A DNA stretch of 64,000 nucleotides, from the NCBI GenBank assembly GCA_965262875.1, contig OZ253569.1, forward strand, positions 5,394,001 to 5,458,000. The letters run 5' to 3'. The DNA comes from JBALVT01 sp965262875. GTDB lineage: Bacteria > Pseudomonadota > Gammaproteobacteria > Pseudomonadales > Halieaceae. Below, piece by piece: positions 9,461-17,928 of the stretch. Made by a program: the position numbers and the translations under genes. The notes below the pieces were generated by a model, which was not told where the DNA came from, did not search any database, and saw only the letters and a program-made list of their open reading frames with translations. Every line of letters begins with the position of its first letter. The stretch's first letter is position 1.

Positions 9461-9585
9461 GCTTGGAAGCCTGATTGGTGATGGCAAACCGTCGAGCGCA
9501 TGGATGCGTGGGGCGGCCATCCGTGAGCCGAGGCCCCATGCACGGGTTTACGCCGTGTTTGCAAACACCTATGAGGCTTCCGAGC
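9461..9585. repeat. Structured palindromic intergenic repeat
   Basis: A 125-base segment closed by an imperfect 12-bp inverted repeat: gcttggaagcct at 9461-9472 and aggcttccgagc at 9574-9585, with one mismatch. Inside are further complementary stretches (gtggggc with gccccat) and a perfect 14-bp palindrome, gtgtttgcaaacac, at 9555-9568. It lies between the ligase stop and the IS30 left end and encodes no protein. It looks like a dispersed REP/MITE-type element or a transcript-end structure. No second copy was noticed in this window. Confidence 0.4.
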
Positions 9586-9613
9586 GACTCCTATCCGGCT
9601 AAAAAACACCTTA

Positions 9614-10665
9614 GATTCAAGTCATAAGTGCAATTTCTAGAGCAGGTGGCCAACTGGTACAATCCAGTGCCATTTTCTCGACCAAGGAAATTACACATGA
9701 ACTATACACAGTTGACCGAATACGAACGATACCAGATTGAAGCATTTTTAAAAGCTGGTTTTACACAAAAAGCCATAGCCAGAGAGCTTAGACGAAGCCC
9801 TGGGACAATTAGCAGAGAGCTTGGTCGCAATACGGGCTTGCGTGGTTATAGGCCCCAGCAGGCCCAGCGTTTTGCCACTGAACGGCAGCATCACCACACC
9901 CATACACGTATTACAGAGATAACCTGGCAGCGGGTTGAATCGCTACTGAGGGAGGAATGGAGTCCAGAGCAGATCAGCGGTTGGCTAGCAAAATCAATCC
10001 TGCAATCTGTTAGTCCAGAATGGATTTATCAGTACATTCTGATCGACAAGAAGGCCGGGGGCGACCTCCATGCCCACTTGCGCTGCCAAAAGAAACGTAA
10101 GAAGCGTTACGGGAGCCCAGACAAGCGCGGGCAGCTAAAGAACCGGGTAAGTATCGACGAGCGTCCAGCGATTGTTGATGAGCGCAAGCGTATTGGTGAT
10201 TGGGAAATGGACCTTATCATTGGGCGCTTGGGTGGCTCCGTACTGATGACGGCTGTTGAGAGAAAGACACGTTTCACAGTGATCGCCCTGGCCCCCAATA
10301 AAACGGCGAAGGCCGTCAAGGAAGCGATACTTGGGGCGCTTTCCCCCTTAGCCGCCCCGGTAGAAACACTGACCTATGATAACGGCAAGGAGTTTGCCTT
10401 ACACGAGGTTATCGCCCAACAGCTGCAGGCTGAAAGCTACTTCGCGCACCCTTACCATTCATGGGAGCGGGGATTGAATGAGAATACAAATGGTCTGATC
10501 CGCCAATACGCCCCGAAAGGATCTAGCTTTGATGATATGACGCCGGAGTGTGTCCAGAGAATCTTTGATAAACTTAACAACCGGCCAAGAAAATGTCTGG
10601 ACTTTAAAACCCCCAACCAAGTACTGTTTGGGATCAACCCACCGATTGCACTAGCGACTTGAATC
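9614..10665 (+). mobile_element. IS30-family insertion sequence
   Basis: About 1.05 kb element with one transposase gene. The ends form an imperfect inverted repeat of about 21 bp: gattcaagtcataagtgcaa at 9614 and its counterpart ending at 10665, with identical outer 10 bp and 8 matching inner bases. The transposase stop codon lies inside the right repeat, as is common in IS30 elements. No clear target duplication can be read. It lies downstream of the ligase gene and interrupts nothing recognisable. Confidence 0.82.
9697..10662 (+). CDS. IS30-family transposase
   Basis: 321-residue DDE transposase. The N-terminal helix-turn-helix region reads LTEYERYQIEAFLKAGFTQK and SPGTISRELGRN, typical of IS30. 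The catalytic core shows IGDWEMDLIIG (first Asp), LTYDNGKEFA (second Asp) and GLNENTNGLIRQY (Glu), followed by LNNRPRKCLDFKTP. Start ATG 9697 is preceded by AAGGAAA; the upstream extension is not conserved. It appears intact and may be active. Confidence 0.9.
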   Translation: MNYTQLTEYERYQIEAFLKAGFTQKAIARELRRSPGTISRELGRNTGLRGYRPQQAQRFATERQHHHTHTRITEITWQRVESLLREEWSPEQISGWLAKSILQSVSPEWIYQYILIDKKAGGDLHAHLRCQKKRKKRYGSPDKRGQLKNRVSIDERPAIVDERKRIGDWEMDLIIGRLGGSVLMTAVERKTRFTVIALAPNKTAKAVKEAILGALSPLAAPVETLTYDNGKEFALHEVIAQQLQAESYFAHPYHSWERGLNENTNGLIRQYAPKGSSFDDMTPECVQRIFDKLNNRPRKCLDFKTPNQVLFGINPPIALAT

Positions 10666-10810
10666 CGCCCACTAAAACAGTGGTTTTAAATTAGTTTGGG
10701 GCGCCGATTGCTACTCTGTCCCGAAAGCTCTGGCACTTTATTAGTTTACGAATCGGTACACTCTAAAGATTTAGCTCGGCGACTTTCTACAAGATCGATG
10801 ATATTCACGC

Positions 10811-11263
10811 CTACAAATTCATAAAATCAGGCGTGTTAAATATCCAACTACGTTCCTCAACCCTACGATTCATTCTCCAGCCTTGACCGGTGCGACGATA
10901 TTCGTCCACATACCACAGGCCAAGAAAGTAAGTTTGAGTGCCCGCATCAGGTATCGACATTTCCATAGGGTTAAAGCACATCACCCTGCCCTTTGCGGTG
11001 TCTCCATCCAGCTCTATCTGGATGTTGGCATTGAGGTGTTGCGAATTGGGAAACAATTCATTGGTGACCGCCGCCTTGAGGAAGCCAATAGTTTCTTCGA
11101 CATCGCCAACGCTTCCGCCGAATACACTGTAGTCGATATGTGCATCTTTGGTAAAAACATCATCGCGCAATTGATCGAATCCCTTTTGATCAATCAGGTC
11201 GGAATAGTGATAGATAAGATCCTGTATTTCAAAGCGATCGGACATTTCCTGTTGTGACAGCAT
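10811..11263 (-). CDS. NTF2-like / SnoaL-like domain protein
   Basis: 150-residue protein of the nuclear transport factor 2 superfamily (SnoaL_4 type). Members are small cone-shaped proteins that bind hydrophobic ligands or act as dehydratases and isomerases. The pattern of an N-terminal helix pair (FEIQDLIYHYSDLIDQKGFDQL), DAHIDYSVFGG, a central NIQIELDGDTAKGR strand pair and a C-terminal WRMNRRVEERSWIF strand fits. Start ATG 11263 is supported by GGAGGAACAAC immediately upstream; the longer frame runs into the neighbour. It lies 19 bases after the amidohydrolase-like gene and is probably cotranscribed. The substrate is unknown. Confidence 0.75.
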   Translation of the reverse strand: MLSQQEMSDRFEIQDLIYHYSDLIDQKGFDQLRDDVFTKDAHIDYSVFGGSVGDVEETIGFLKAAVTNELFPNSQHLNANIQIELDGDTAKGRVMCFNPMEMSIPDAGTQTYFLGLWYVDEYRRTGQGWRMNRRVEERSWIFNTPDFMNL

Positions 11264-11282
11264 GTTGTTCCTCCGAGCTGAT

Positions 11283-12155
11283 CTATTGGTCGAGTTTAAA
11301 AACTTTAATGGCGTTTTCACGTAAAAACTTTGGCCAGACTTCATCCCGGAACGGTACGTCCGGCATTTCACTAAAAATGCGGTCGAGTGAGAGTCCCATC
11401 GGAAAGTAACCGGCATACATTACTTGATCGGAACCACGTTTATTCGCGAACTCGATAATATCTTTCGGGTAGTGTTTGGGGGCAAAAGCGCTGGTCGAAT
11501 AATAGAGATTCGGATACTTCAACATCATCTTCCACGCCAGCTCAGTCCAGGGCTCACAGCCGTGGCGGGTAACCACTTTGAGCTCCGGGAAAAACCAAAG
11601 CACTTCATCGAGTAGTTCCATTTTCTGCGGCCCCATTGGCACGCGAGGTCCCGGCACTCCCATGCAGGGACAAAATGGTAGACCCAGTTCTACGAGCTTG
11701 GCATAGATGGGATACCACTTTTTATCATTCACGGGCACTGGCGGGCATATCATCGCCGGAGCCGCTGTCACTGCCTTTATTCCGAACTCTTCGTGCACAG
11801 CGACGATGGTCCGCACCTCGTCCATACCGTTGTTGGCATTGGCCTCGTAAGAGCCAAAAAAGCGATCCGGGTGGCGTCTCAAGGCTTGCGTGTTCACATC
11901 ACCGAATTTGCCAACCCCAATCATGGCTCGTTCGATATTGTGCTTATCCATTTGCTCCAGGGTATAGGCGATGTAATCTTCCTGCTTGCCCGTATCCGGG
12001 ATGTCCTTGAACATGTACTGAGCGGGCATCTTGAACATCTCATGGCTTTCTTTGTCCATGAGCATGGGCTTGATCCAATCGTAAAATTGGCTGCTGTCCT
12101 CACCGGGAACCGACAGCATCAGGTCGATCACTTTGACATCAGTAGGCATTGTCAT
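11283..12155 (-). CDS. Amidohydrolase-2-like TIM-barrel protein with atypical metal site
   Basis: 290-residue protein resembling the amidohydrolase_2 family (ACMSD-like decarboxylases and hydrolases). Recognisable parts are RHPDRFFGSYEANANNGMDEV, VTAAPAMICPPVPVNDKKWYPIY, KVVTRHGCEPW and a C-terminal RENAIKVFKL like the family ending ENAxRLF. The usual N-terminal HxH is replaced by IDLMLS, and the usual late GSDYP by AGYFPMG, so the canonical zinc ligands appear to be lost. It could be a non-metal enzyme or a binding protein. A second possible start two codons later exists. It is the first gene of a pair with the NTF2-like protein. Confidence 0.7.
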   Translation of the reverse strand: MTMPTDVKVIDLMLSVPGEDSSQFYDWIKPMLMDKESHEMFKMPAQYMFKDIPDTGKQEDYIAYTLEQMDKHNIERAMIGVGKFGDVNTQALRRHPDRFFGSYEANANNGMDEVRTIVAVHEEFGIKAVTAAPAMICPPVPVNDKKWYPIYAKLVELGLPFCPCMGVPGPRVPMGPQKMELLDEVLWFFPELKVVTRHGCEPWTELAWKMMLKYPNLYYSTSAFAPKHYPKDIIEFANKRGSDQVMYAGYFPMGLSLDRIFSEMPDVPFRDEVWPKFLRENAIKVFKLDQ

Positions 12156-12177
12156 GGCATTTGTATTCTCGGCATAT

Positions 12178-12201
12178 ATTAAAGTTATTTCTAACTTTAA
12201 T
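12178..12201. promoter_or_regulatory. Candidate operator: perfect 10-4-10 inverted repeat
   Basis: ATTAAAGTTA, a 4-base spacer and TAACTTTAAT form a perfect dyad in an AT-rich gap, 22 bases upstream of the amidohydrolase-like start codon on the minus strand. No T run follows it in the direction of the MBL-gene transcript, so an operator for a repressor (TetR or similar) is more likely than a terminator. The binding protein is unknown. Confidence 0.45.
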
Positions 12202-12233
12202 ATTGATATATAAATTCTTGTTTAATATAGGAT

Positions 12234-13325
12234 TTATACTTGAATCGGTATCTCAGCTACAGGCTCATGGAGCTTCTCTCGAAGCCTCAACGAGAGTGTT
12301 TCATCGATTGAGCCATAGCGATAATGGCCCTGGGCATCCTCTTCGCGGGATAATTGGCCCCTCTGATACAGATAGTTTAGGTGGGCCACACACTCCCCCA
12401 TTGCCAAACCAATCTGGCTGGAATCAAGTTTACGCTTGAACATGACAGACAACAGTTCAAAGGCTGTAGGCTGCTCATCAACACAGGCCTCCTCCAAGGC
12501 CAGTAGATGCTCATTGTGGTGTTCTATCAAAAAGCGCAAACGTTCGTGTAATCCATAAAACGGCGTGTTGTGTGCGGGCAGTACCAGAGCATCGTCGGGT
12601 AGAACGCTCAGAAAGTGCTCATGAGAATCCAGCCACTCTTTGAGAGGGTTGCCTTCCGGTTCGCCACCGGACACGCTCACATTCGAGGTAATCCTCGGAA
12701 TCACCTGATCGCCAGAGATCAGCACATTGAGCGATTCGCTGTACAGGCATGCATGCTCGGGCGAATGTCCGCTGCCCACGACGATACGCCAGCGATTTCC
12801 TTTTATCGTTAAGCTGTCCCCATCACACAGGCGTCGATAGGCCATTGGCATGGGGGTCATAATGGACCCGAAGCCACCAAAGCTCTTTTTGTACTTTTCG
12901 ATTTGCTTTTCGCTGAACCCGGATCGGCGCAAATGTTGCGCGGTGGTCCAGCTAAAATCATCTTTGCTGAGAGAGGCAAAGGCTCGCCCACTAAAGTACT
13001 CTCCCCGTGTCATGTAAAGCGGAACGCGCCACTTCTCGCACAACCACCCCGCCATTCCGATATGGTCCGGATGCATGTGAGTGCATAAAACCGCTTTTAC
13101 AGGCTTGCCGCCCAGTTCCGACTCAAAGATCTGCCCCCACAGCTCCTGGGTGGGACCGATAGCCATGCCGGTATCGACAATCCACCACCCATCATCATCT
13201 TCAACTAAATACAGATTGATATGATCGAGAGACATTGGCAGGGGCATTTGCAGCCACAGCAGTCCCGGTTGAATTTCTATGGTGGAGCCGTGGGCCGGAA
13301 CATTTTCAAAGGGATAGCGAAGCAT
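12234..13325 (-). CDS. MBL-fold metallo-hydrolase
   Basis: 363-residue metallo-beta-lactamase fold enzyme. The zinc-binding motif THMHPDHIGMAGW is at about residues 82-94. Further ligands lie in VVGSGHSPEHACLY, ISGDQVIP and LPAHNTPF. The C-terminal part (HHNEHLLALEEAC and YLYQRGQLSREE) looks like the winged-helix tail of LACTB2-like proteins. These enzymes hydrolyse diverse thioesters, lactones or nucleic acids; the substrate here cannot be told. It is followed at its 3' side by an AT-rich spacer with a palindrome. Confidence 0.82.
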   Translation of the reverse strand: MLRYPFENVPAHGSTIEIQPGLLWLQMPLPMSLDHINLYLVEDDDGWWIVDTGMAIGPTQELWGQIFESELGGKPVKAVLCTHMHPDHIGMAGWLCEKWRVPLYMTRGEYFSGRAFASLSKDDFSWTTAQHLRRSGFSEKQIEKYKKSFGGFGSIMTPMPMAYRRLCDGDSLTIKGNRWRIVVGSGHSPEHACLYSESLNVLISGDQVIPRITSNVSVSGGEPEGNPLKEWLDSHEHFLSVLPDDALVLPAHNTPFYGLHERLRFLIEHHNEHLLALEEACVDEQPTAFELLSVMFKRKLDSSQIGLAMGECVAHLNYLYQRGQLSREEDAQGHYRYGSIDETLSLRLREKLHEPVAEIPIQV

Positions 13326-13344
13326 GAATAGTCTCTCCGGGCTC

Positions 13345-13821
13345 TTACAAGCCGAGTTCCTTGATTAAAGACATAACGTCATCGTGATGAGACTTTGTTT
13401 TGACTTTATTCATGACATGCTTGAGCTTGCCGTCCTTGCCGATAATAAATGTGGTGCGCAGTACGCCCATAAACTCTCGGCCCATGAATTTTTTGAGATC
13501 CCAGCAGCCATACTTTTCTGTGATCGCGTGGTCTTCGTCAGATAGCAGCGTAAAATTGAGATCCTGCTTGTCGATGAACCTGCCTAATCTGGCGACGGCG
13601 TCTGGGCTAACGCCTAATACCACCGTATCCAGTTTCGCCAAGGCCTTCTTGCTGTCGCGAATTCCGCAGGCTTGCACAGTGCATCCCGGCGTCATCGCCT
13701 TGGGGTAAAAATACAGCGCTACATTGCTTTTATCCCGGAACTGCTTCAGCGATACTTTTTCTCCGTCCTGGTTTGCCAAGGTAAATGCGGGGGCCAGGTT
13801 GCCTACTTTTGGAAATGCCAT
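13345..13821 (-). CDS. bcp: Thioredoxin-dependent thiol peroxidase (BCP-type peroxiredoxin)
   Basis: 158-residue peroxiredoxin Q/BCP that reduces hydrogen and organic peroxides in the cytoplasm. YFYPKAMTPGCTVQACGIRD carries the peroxidatic Cys47 and the resolving Cys52 five residues later, as in Escherichia coli BCP. The C-terminal RTTFIIGKDGKLKHV strand pair is normal. The start lies 2 bases after the rmuC stop, so it is probably in an operon with rmuC and the NUDIX gene. Confidence 0.9.
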   Translation of the reverse strand: MAFPKVGNLAPAFTLANQDGEKVSLKQFRDKSNVALYFYPKAMTPGCTVQACGIRDSKKALAKLDTVVLGVSPDAVARLGRFIDKQDLNFTLLSDEDHAITEKYGCWDLKKFMGREFMGVLRTTFIIGKDGKLKHVMNKVKTKSHHDDVMSLIKELGL

Positions 13822-13823
13822 GC

Positions 13824-15278
13824 TTAGTCTGCCTCTGTGTTTTGTTTGGTGTTTTCTAAATCGTCTTGTGTGGTTTCTGAAGACTCCTGTGAAGCGTTGT
13901 CCACGGTGATAGCGGTATTAACTTTAGCGATCGCAATCTTGGGTGTGTTTTCCTCAATGTTCAGTACGGAGGCAGGCAGTGCCTTCTTGGTTCTGGCCCC
14001 AAGGTCCTGCAGTTGCTGGACACGTTTCACCATGTTGCCCTTGCCCGTACTAAGCCGTTTATGGGCTTGCTCGAAAGAGTCTTGAGCTTTACCTAAACTG
14101 CGCCCCACCTCATCCAGTGATTCCACGATCAAACTGAACTGATCAAATATACCGCCTGCCTGCGCCGCTATTTTTTCGGCGTTGCGGTTTTGGTGCTCGT
14201 AGCGCCAAATGGTCTGTATGGTTCTCAAGGTCACTAACAAGGTGGTTGGACCGACCACTATTACTTGCTTATCGTAGGCTTTTATAAACATATCGGGTTC
14301 AGCGTCGAACGCCGCGATGAAGGCAGACTCTATAGGTACAAACATAAGAACGAAATCAAGAGATCGAATCCCCTCCAGTTTTTCATATTCTTTTACCGCT
14401 AAACTGGATATGTGATTGCCAATGGCCGTGACGTGACGAGACAAAAAGTTGGCTTTGTCTTCATCGTTGTCCGCATTGACGTGCTGCTCATAATCTACCA
14501 GAGACATTTTGGCGTCGACAACAACGTCCTTATTATCGGGAAGACGGATAATAACGTCGGGAAACCTACGACTGCCATCCGCTCCCTTGAGAGCGACCTG
14601 GGTTTCATATTCAGTGCCCTTGCGCAGTCCCGATTGCTCCAATATCCGTTCGAGTACTACCTCACCCCAATTGCCCTGCGTTTTTTTGTCACCTTTGAGT
14701 GCTCGGGTGAGATTCAAAGCATCCTCAGACATCTGGGTGTTGAGCTTTTTCAGATTTTCCAACTCTGACTGCAAAGAAACCCGGTCGCGGGACTCCTTGT
14801 CATACACATCTTCGACCTTCTTTTTAAAATCTGTCAGCTGAGTTTTCAGAGGGCCGAGTGTAGTTTCCAGCGAGATCTTATTAGTCTGAACCATACGCTC
14901 GCTCTTCTCCTCGAAGATACGATTCGCCAGTACATTAAATTCCGCCTTCATCTGCTCCCGCGCACCCTGGAGCAATTCGATTTTTTCTGCAGCGGAGCGC
15001 AGCTCCTCTCGGCTGCGTTCTTCCAATCGAGCGTCTGACTCTCGCAGGGCACCATAGCGCTCTTGTGAATCGGCCAAGTCTGCACGGGTCGACTCGAGAT
15101 CATCGCCGGCGCGTAACAGTTCAAGCTGACTTTGTTCCAGCCTGGTGCGTAATTCGAGAATATTCAATGCAGATCTGGCCGAAGCCCTGCTCTTTACGAT
15201 AAGAAGGATCAAACTCAGCAACGCGAAAAACGCGACACCGCCGGTCAAAATTAAAAGCAAGTCGAGGGAGTTAGGCAC
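13824..15278 (-). CDS. rmuC: DNA recombination protein RmuC
   Basis: About 484-residue RmuC, a nuclease-fold protein that limits DNA rearrangement. It has one N-terminal membrane segment (SLDLLLILTGGVAFFALLSL), a long coiled coil, then the conserved core GDKKTQGNWGEVVLERILEQ, FPDVIIRLPDNKDVVVDAKM and FVLMFVPIESAFIAAF. Neither possible start has a good ribosome binding site. GTG 15278 overlaps the NUDIX stop by 8 bases and gives a normal membrane anchor near the N-terminus; GTG 15308 would add 10 residues. Confidence 0.88.
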   Translation of the reverse strand: MPNSLDLLLILTGGVAFFALLSLILLIVKSRASARSALNILELRTRLEQSQLELLRAGDDLESTRADLADSQERYGALRESDARLEERSREELRSAAEKIELLQGAREQMKAEFNVLANRIFEEKSERMVQTNKISLETTLGPLKTQLTDFKKKVEDVYDKESRDRVSLQSELENLKKLNTQMSEDALNLTRALKGDKKTQGNWGEVVLERILEQSGLRKGTEYETQVALKGADGSRRFPDVIIRLPDNKDVVVDAKMSLVDYEQHVNADNDEDKANFLSRHVTAIGNHISSLAVKEYEKLEGIRSLDFVLMFVPIESAFIAAFDAEPDMFIKAYDKQVIVVGPTTLLVTLRTIQTIWRYEHQNRNAEKIAAQAGGIFDQFSLIVESLDEVGRSLGKAQDSFEQAHKRLSTGKGNMVKRVQQLQDLGARTKKALPASVLNIEENTPKIAIAKVNTAITVDNASQESSETTQDDLENTKQNTEAD

Positions 15279-15816
15279 GGCGCGGCTTGTAATCGATGGA
15301 TGAAACACGCACTGGATAGGTCTGTGAACGCATATCTACAAAAAACTCCTTGAGCGTTTCATAGACAACCGGGAAAGCAATTTCATCCCAGGGTATCTCA
15401 TCTTCGAGATACAAACGGGTTTCAAGGCTCTCAGGACCTACCCCGTACTCACCGTTATCCAGATCACAGCGATAGAACATGTACACCTGGCTGATATAAG
15501 GCACGTCAAACACACGATACAGCTCCAGGTTACTAACCCTGGCCTCCGCCTCTTCCCAGGTTTCGCGAGCGGCACCTTGCGGTGTTGTCTCTTTGTTCTC
15601 CATAAAACCTGCTGGCAGAGTCCAATAGCCTTTGCGCGGCTCGATAGCTCGCTTGCACAGCAGTACTTTCCCCTCGTAATGAGGGACACAACCAACGATA
15701 ATCCTGGGATTTGAATAGTGGATAATGTCGCACTGACTGCATACAAACCGCTCCCTGTCGTCGCCGTCGGGAATCTGAAGAGTGACAGAGTTACCACACT
15801 GGGTACAAAATTTCAT
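15271..15816 (-). CDS. NUDIX hydrolase with N-terminal zinc ribbon
   Basis: 181-residue protein. The zinc ribbon is formed by CTQCG and CSQC in the first 30 residues. The NUDIX box GFMENKETTPQGAARETWEE follows at about residues 71-90 and matches GX5EX7REUXEE. This layout resembles NudC-like or ADP-sugar/NAD pyrophosphatases, but the protein is shorter than NudC and the substrate cannot be assigned. It is the first gene of a probable operon with rmuC and bcp. Confidence 0.85.
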   Translation of the reverse strand: MKFCTQCGNSVTLQIPDGDDRERFVCSQCDIIHYSNPRIIVGCVPHYEGKVLLCKRAIEPRKGYWTLPAGFMENKETTPQGAARETWEEAEARVSNLELYRVFDVPYISQVYMFYRCDLDNGEYGVGPESLETRLYLEDEIPWDEIAFPVVYETLKEFFVDMRSQTYPVRVSSIDYKPRRA

Positions 15817-15897
15817 AGAAATAAGGCCGTCAACAATGCAAGTGGACCAGTATAAAGGCTAATTCCCAGTGCCGCATCAAATGAAAGCGCTGACTGA

Positions 15898-16374
15898 TTA
15901 GGCGAGTTCCCTATAGCCGCCAGAGAAAAACAACAGCGGTTCGCCCTCCGCGCCGGATTGCACATTAAGAACCCTGCCAATGACAATCAGGTGGTCACCA
16001 CCGGCGTGGGTTGCTTCCAGTTCACATTCAAAGGTGACCAAGACATCGCGGATAACAGGAGACCCATACTGTCCCAAGCTGAAGTGATCAGCCTCCATCA
16101 AGTGATCGCCTTTCTTGGCGTATAGATTGGACAAGTCCTCCTGTGAACTGGCCAGGACATTGATCGCAAAATGCTTGGGCGTAGCGAAGGCATCATAGAC
16201 ATCTGAACCGTTCTGCAGGTTCCACAAAACCAAGGGTGGGTCCAGAGACACAGATGAAAAGGAATTCGCTGTCATTCCAACAGCGCGCTGATCTTCCGTG
16301 ACCGTGGTAATCACACAAACGCCTGTGGCAAAGCGCCCCAGCTCATTTCTTAAATCACGACCATCTAAACTCAT
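15898..16374 (-). CDS. Flavin reductase-like FMN-binding protein
   Basis: 158-residue flavin reductase domain protein. The family start is LRNELGRFATGVCVITT, followed by VGMTANSFSSVSLDPPLVLW and a C-terminal GGDHLIVIGRV segment. Such proteins supply reduced FMN/FAD to two-component monooxygenases. No oxygenase partner lies next to it, although the LLM-family oxidoreductase at 17929 is 1.5 kb away. Confidence 0.85.
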   Translation of the reverse strand: MSLDGRDLRNELGRFATGVCVITTVTEDQRAVGMTANSFSSVSLDPPLVLWNLQNGSDVYDAFATPKHFAINVLASSQEDLSNLYAKKGDHLMEADHFSLGQYGSPVIRDVLVTFECELEATHAGGDHLIVIGRVLNVQSGAEGEPLLFFSGGYRELA

Positions 16375-16519
16375 TCGGGTACCCAGTATTCAGTTTTCGT
16401 TATTTTTGGAGCCGCCTGCGTAGATAGGCGCCGCTTTCATTTCTTGAACTTATTTCACCTCAAAAGTGCGATCTAGCGCATCCCCTATTCGGGCTACGCT
16501 GTCATCCGCATTGCCAACG

Positions 16520-17008
16520 CTACCAGCGCTCGGCCTGACTATTATCGCTGCTGCGGGCTTCCACCCAGCGCGTACCCTCTGGCCCCACCTCTTTTTTCCA
16601 GAATGGGGCCCTGGTTTTGAGATAGTCCATGACAAACTCACAGGCATTAAAAGCAGCTTCCCGGTGCGGCGAGGCCACTCCCACCCATACGATGGGATCT
16701 CCAGGCTGCAATAAGCCCACGCGATGCACCACACTGGCGCTCAGCAGGGGCCAGCGATCAGCCGCCTCGGCGAGAATTTTAACAATGCTCTTTTCCGTCA
16801 TCCCGGGATAGTGTTCAAGTTCCAGGGTGTTGACGGTACGGCTGTCGTTTGAGACGCGAACATAGCCGGTGAACGTCGCAATAGCGCCCTCTTCGTGCGC
16901 ATCGCCCATCAGATTGCATTGCAGCTCGGCTACATCAAAGCAATCCTGCTGTACTTTCGCCGATAATTTGGCCGATAATTTATCCGACAATGGGATGCTC
17001 TCCGACAT
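16520..17008 (-). CDS. moaE: Molybdopterin synthase catalytic subunit MoaE
   Basis: 162-residue MoaE. With MoaD it inserts two sulfurs into precursor Z to make molybdopterin. Conserved parts are GAIATFTGYVR, LELEHYPGMTEKSI, VVHRVGLLQPGDPIVWV, SPHREAAFNACEFVMDYLK and the catalytic PFWKKE. The N-terminus is slightly extended compared with E. coli. It starts 3 bases after the moaD stop within a moaC-moaD-moaE operon. Confidence 0.93.
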   Translation of the reverse strand: MSESIPLSDKLSAKLSAKVQQDCFDVAELQCNLMGDAHEEGAIATFTGYVRVSNDSRTVNTLELEHYPGMTEKSIVKILAEAADRWPLLSASVVHRVGLLQPGDPIVWVGVASPHREAAFNACEFVMDYLKTRAPFWKKEVGPEGTRWVEARSSDNSQAERW

Positions 17009-17011
17009 CAG

Positions 17012-17266
17012 CTAGCCCCCGGTGACCGGTGGGAAAAACGCGACTTCGTCTCCGTCCTCGAGCACGTGGTTCTCTTCCACTACCGTCTGATTGACCGCGC
17101 ATACTAGGTTGTCTTCGCGCAGGACCTCGATCCAGGTCTCGCCCTTGAGACTACCCAGATAGGATTTGAGGCCGTCTAAGTTCGATAGAGAGTCGTCCCA
17201 ATCCACCTTCATATCGGCGCAGTCGAGCTGTTCCTTCACTCTGGCAAAAAATATCAGGTTTAGCAT
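17012..17266 (-). CDS. moaD: Molybdopterin synthase sulfur carrier subunit MoaD
   Basis: 84-residue ubiquitin-fold protein ending in FPPVTGG. The terminal GlyGly is thiocarboxylated and donates sulfur to MoaE. It starts MLNLIFFARVKEQL. The ATG shares one base with the moaC stop (TGATG), so translation is coupled. The longer frame upstream is inside moaC. Confidence 0.92.
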   Translation of the reverse strand: MLNLIFFARVKEQLDCADMKVDWDDSLSNLDGLKSYLGSLKGETWIEVLREDNLVCAVNQTVVEENHVLEDGDEVAFFPPVTGG

Positions 17267-17757
17267 CAGTTCGTCTCCTGGCTCGCTTTGGACCACTGCC
17301 CGGATTTTCCGCCGCGTTTTTCAAGCAAGCCAAGATTCTGAATCTCCATGCCTCTATCAACGGCCTTGCACATATCATAAATCGTCAGGGCGGCGACACT
17401 GACAGCGGTAAGTGCTTCCATTTCGACACCGGTTTGCCCTGAGACCTTGCAGCAAGCCTCAATATGAACAGCGTTTGAATGGGCATCAGTTTGAAAGCTC
17501 ACCTCCACCGAGGTCAACATTAGAGGATGGCAAAGGGGGATTAAGTCAGAGCATTTCTTGGCGCCCTGAATGCCCGCAATGCGCGCCACCGCTAGCACAT
17601 CGCCTTTTTTATGACTGCCCTCCTCCAAAAGACGCAAAGTTTCCGGCTGCATTGTAATGCAGCCACCAGCAACGGCGACGCGCTCGGTGACGGGCTTGGC
17701 GCCCACATCCACCATGCGGGCTGCGCCGCTTGCGTCAAGGTGTGTCAGTTCAGCCAT
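17266..17757 (-). CDS. moaC: Cyclic pyranopterin monophosphate synthase MoaC
   Basis: 163-residue MoaC, which with MoaA makes cyclic pyranopterin monophosphate from GTP. Signature segments are ARMVDVGAKPVTER, IPLCHPLMLT and TGVEMEALTAVSVAALTIYD with KAVDRGMEI. The start MAELTHLD is the family start; the frame reads 78 codons further upstream without homology. First gene of moaC-moaD-moaE, divergent from the LLM oxidoreductase. Confidence 0.93.
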   Translation of the reverse strand: MAELTHLDASGAARMVDVGAKPVTERVAVAGGCITMQPETLRLLEEGSHKKGDVLAVARIAGIQGAKKCSDLIPLCHPLMLTSVEVSFQTDAHSNAVHIEACCKVSGQTGVEMEALTAVSVAALTIYDMCKAVDRGMEIQNLGLLEKRGGKSGQWSKASQETN

Positions 17758-17928
17758 GAGTAATCCGTCTTTGTCGTGAGTGTGGATGTAGCAGCGAGAG
17801 TCTATCGAAACCAAACCCAAATTGAAAAACCTATTGAGCGGCGAAGTCAGATATATTGGCCGATAATTACGGTCTATTGCAGAAGCCTTTCCCGTAAAGT
17901 GGTTGCTATCTATCAGAGGGAATTTCGA

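Noticed and set aside
10668..10690. ccact/agtgg hairpin with Ts after the IS30 element as a terminator
   Set aside because: Stem of only five pairs; too weak to call.
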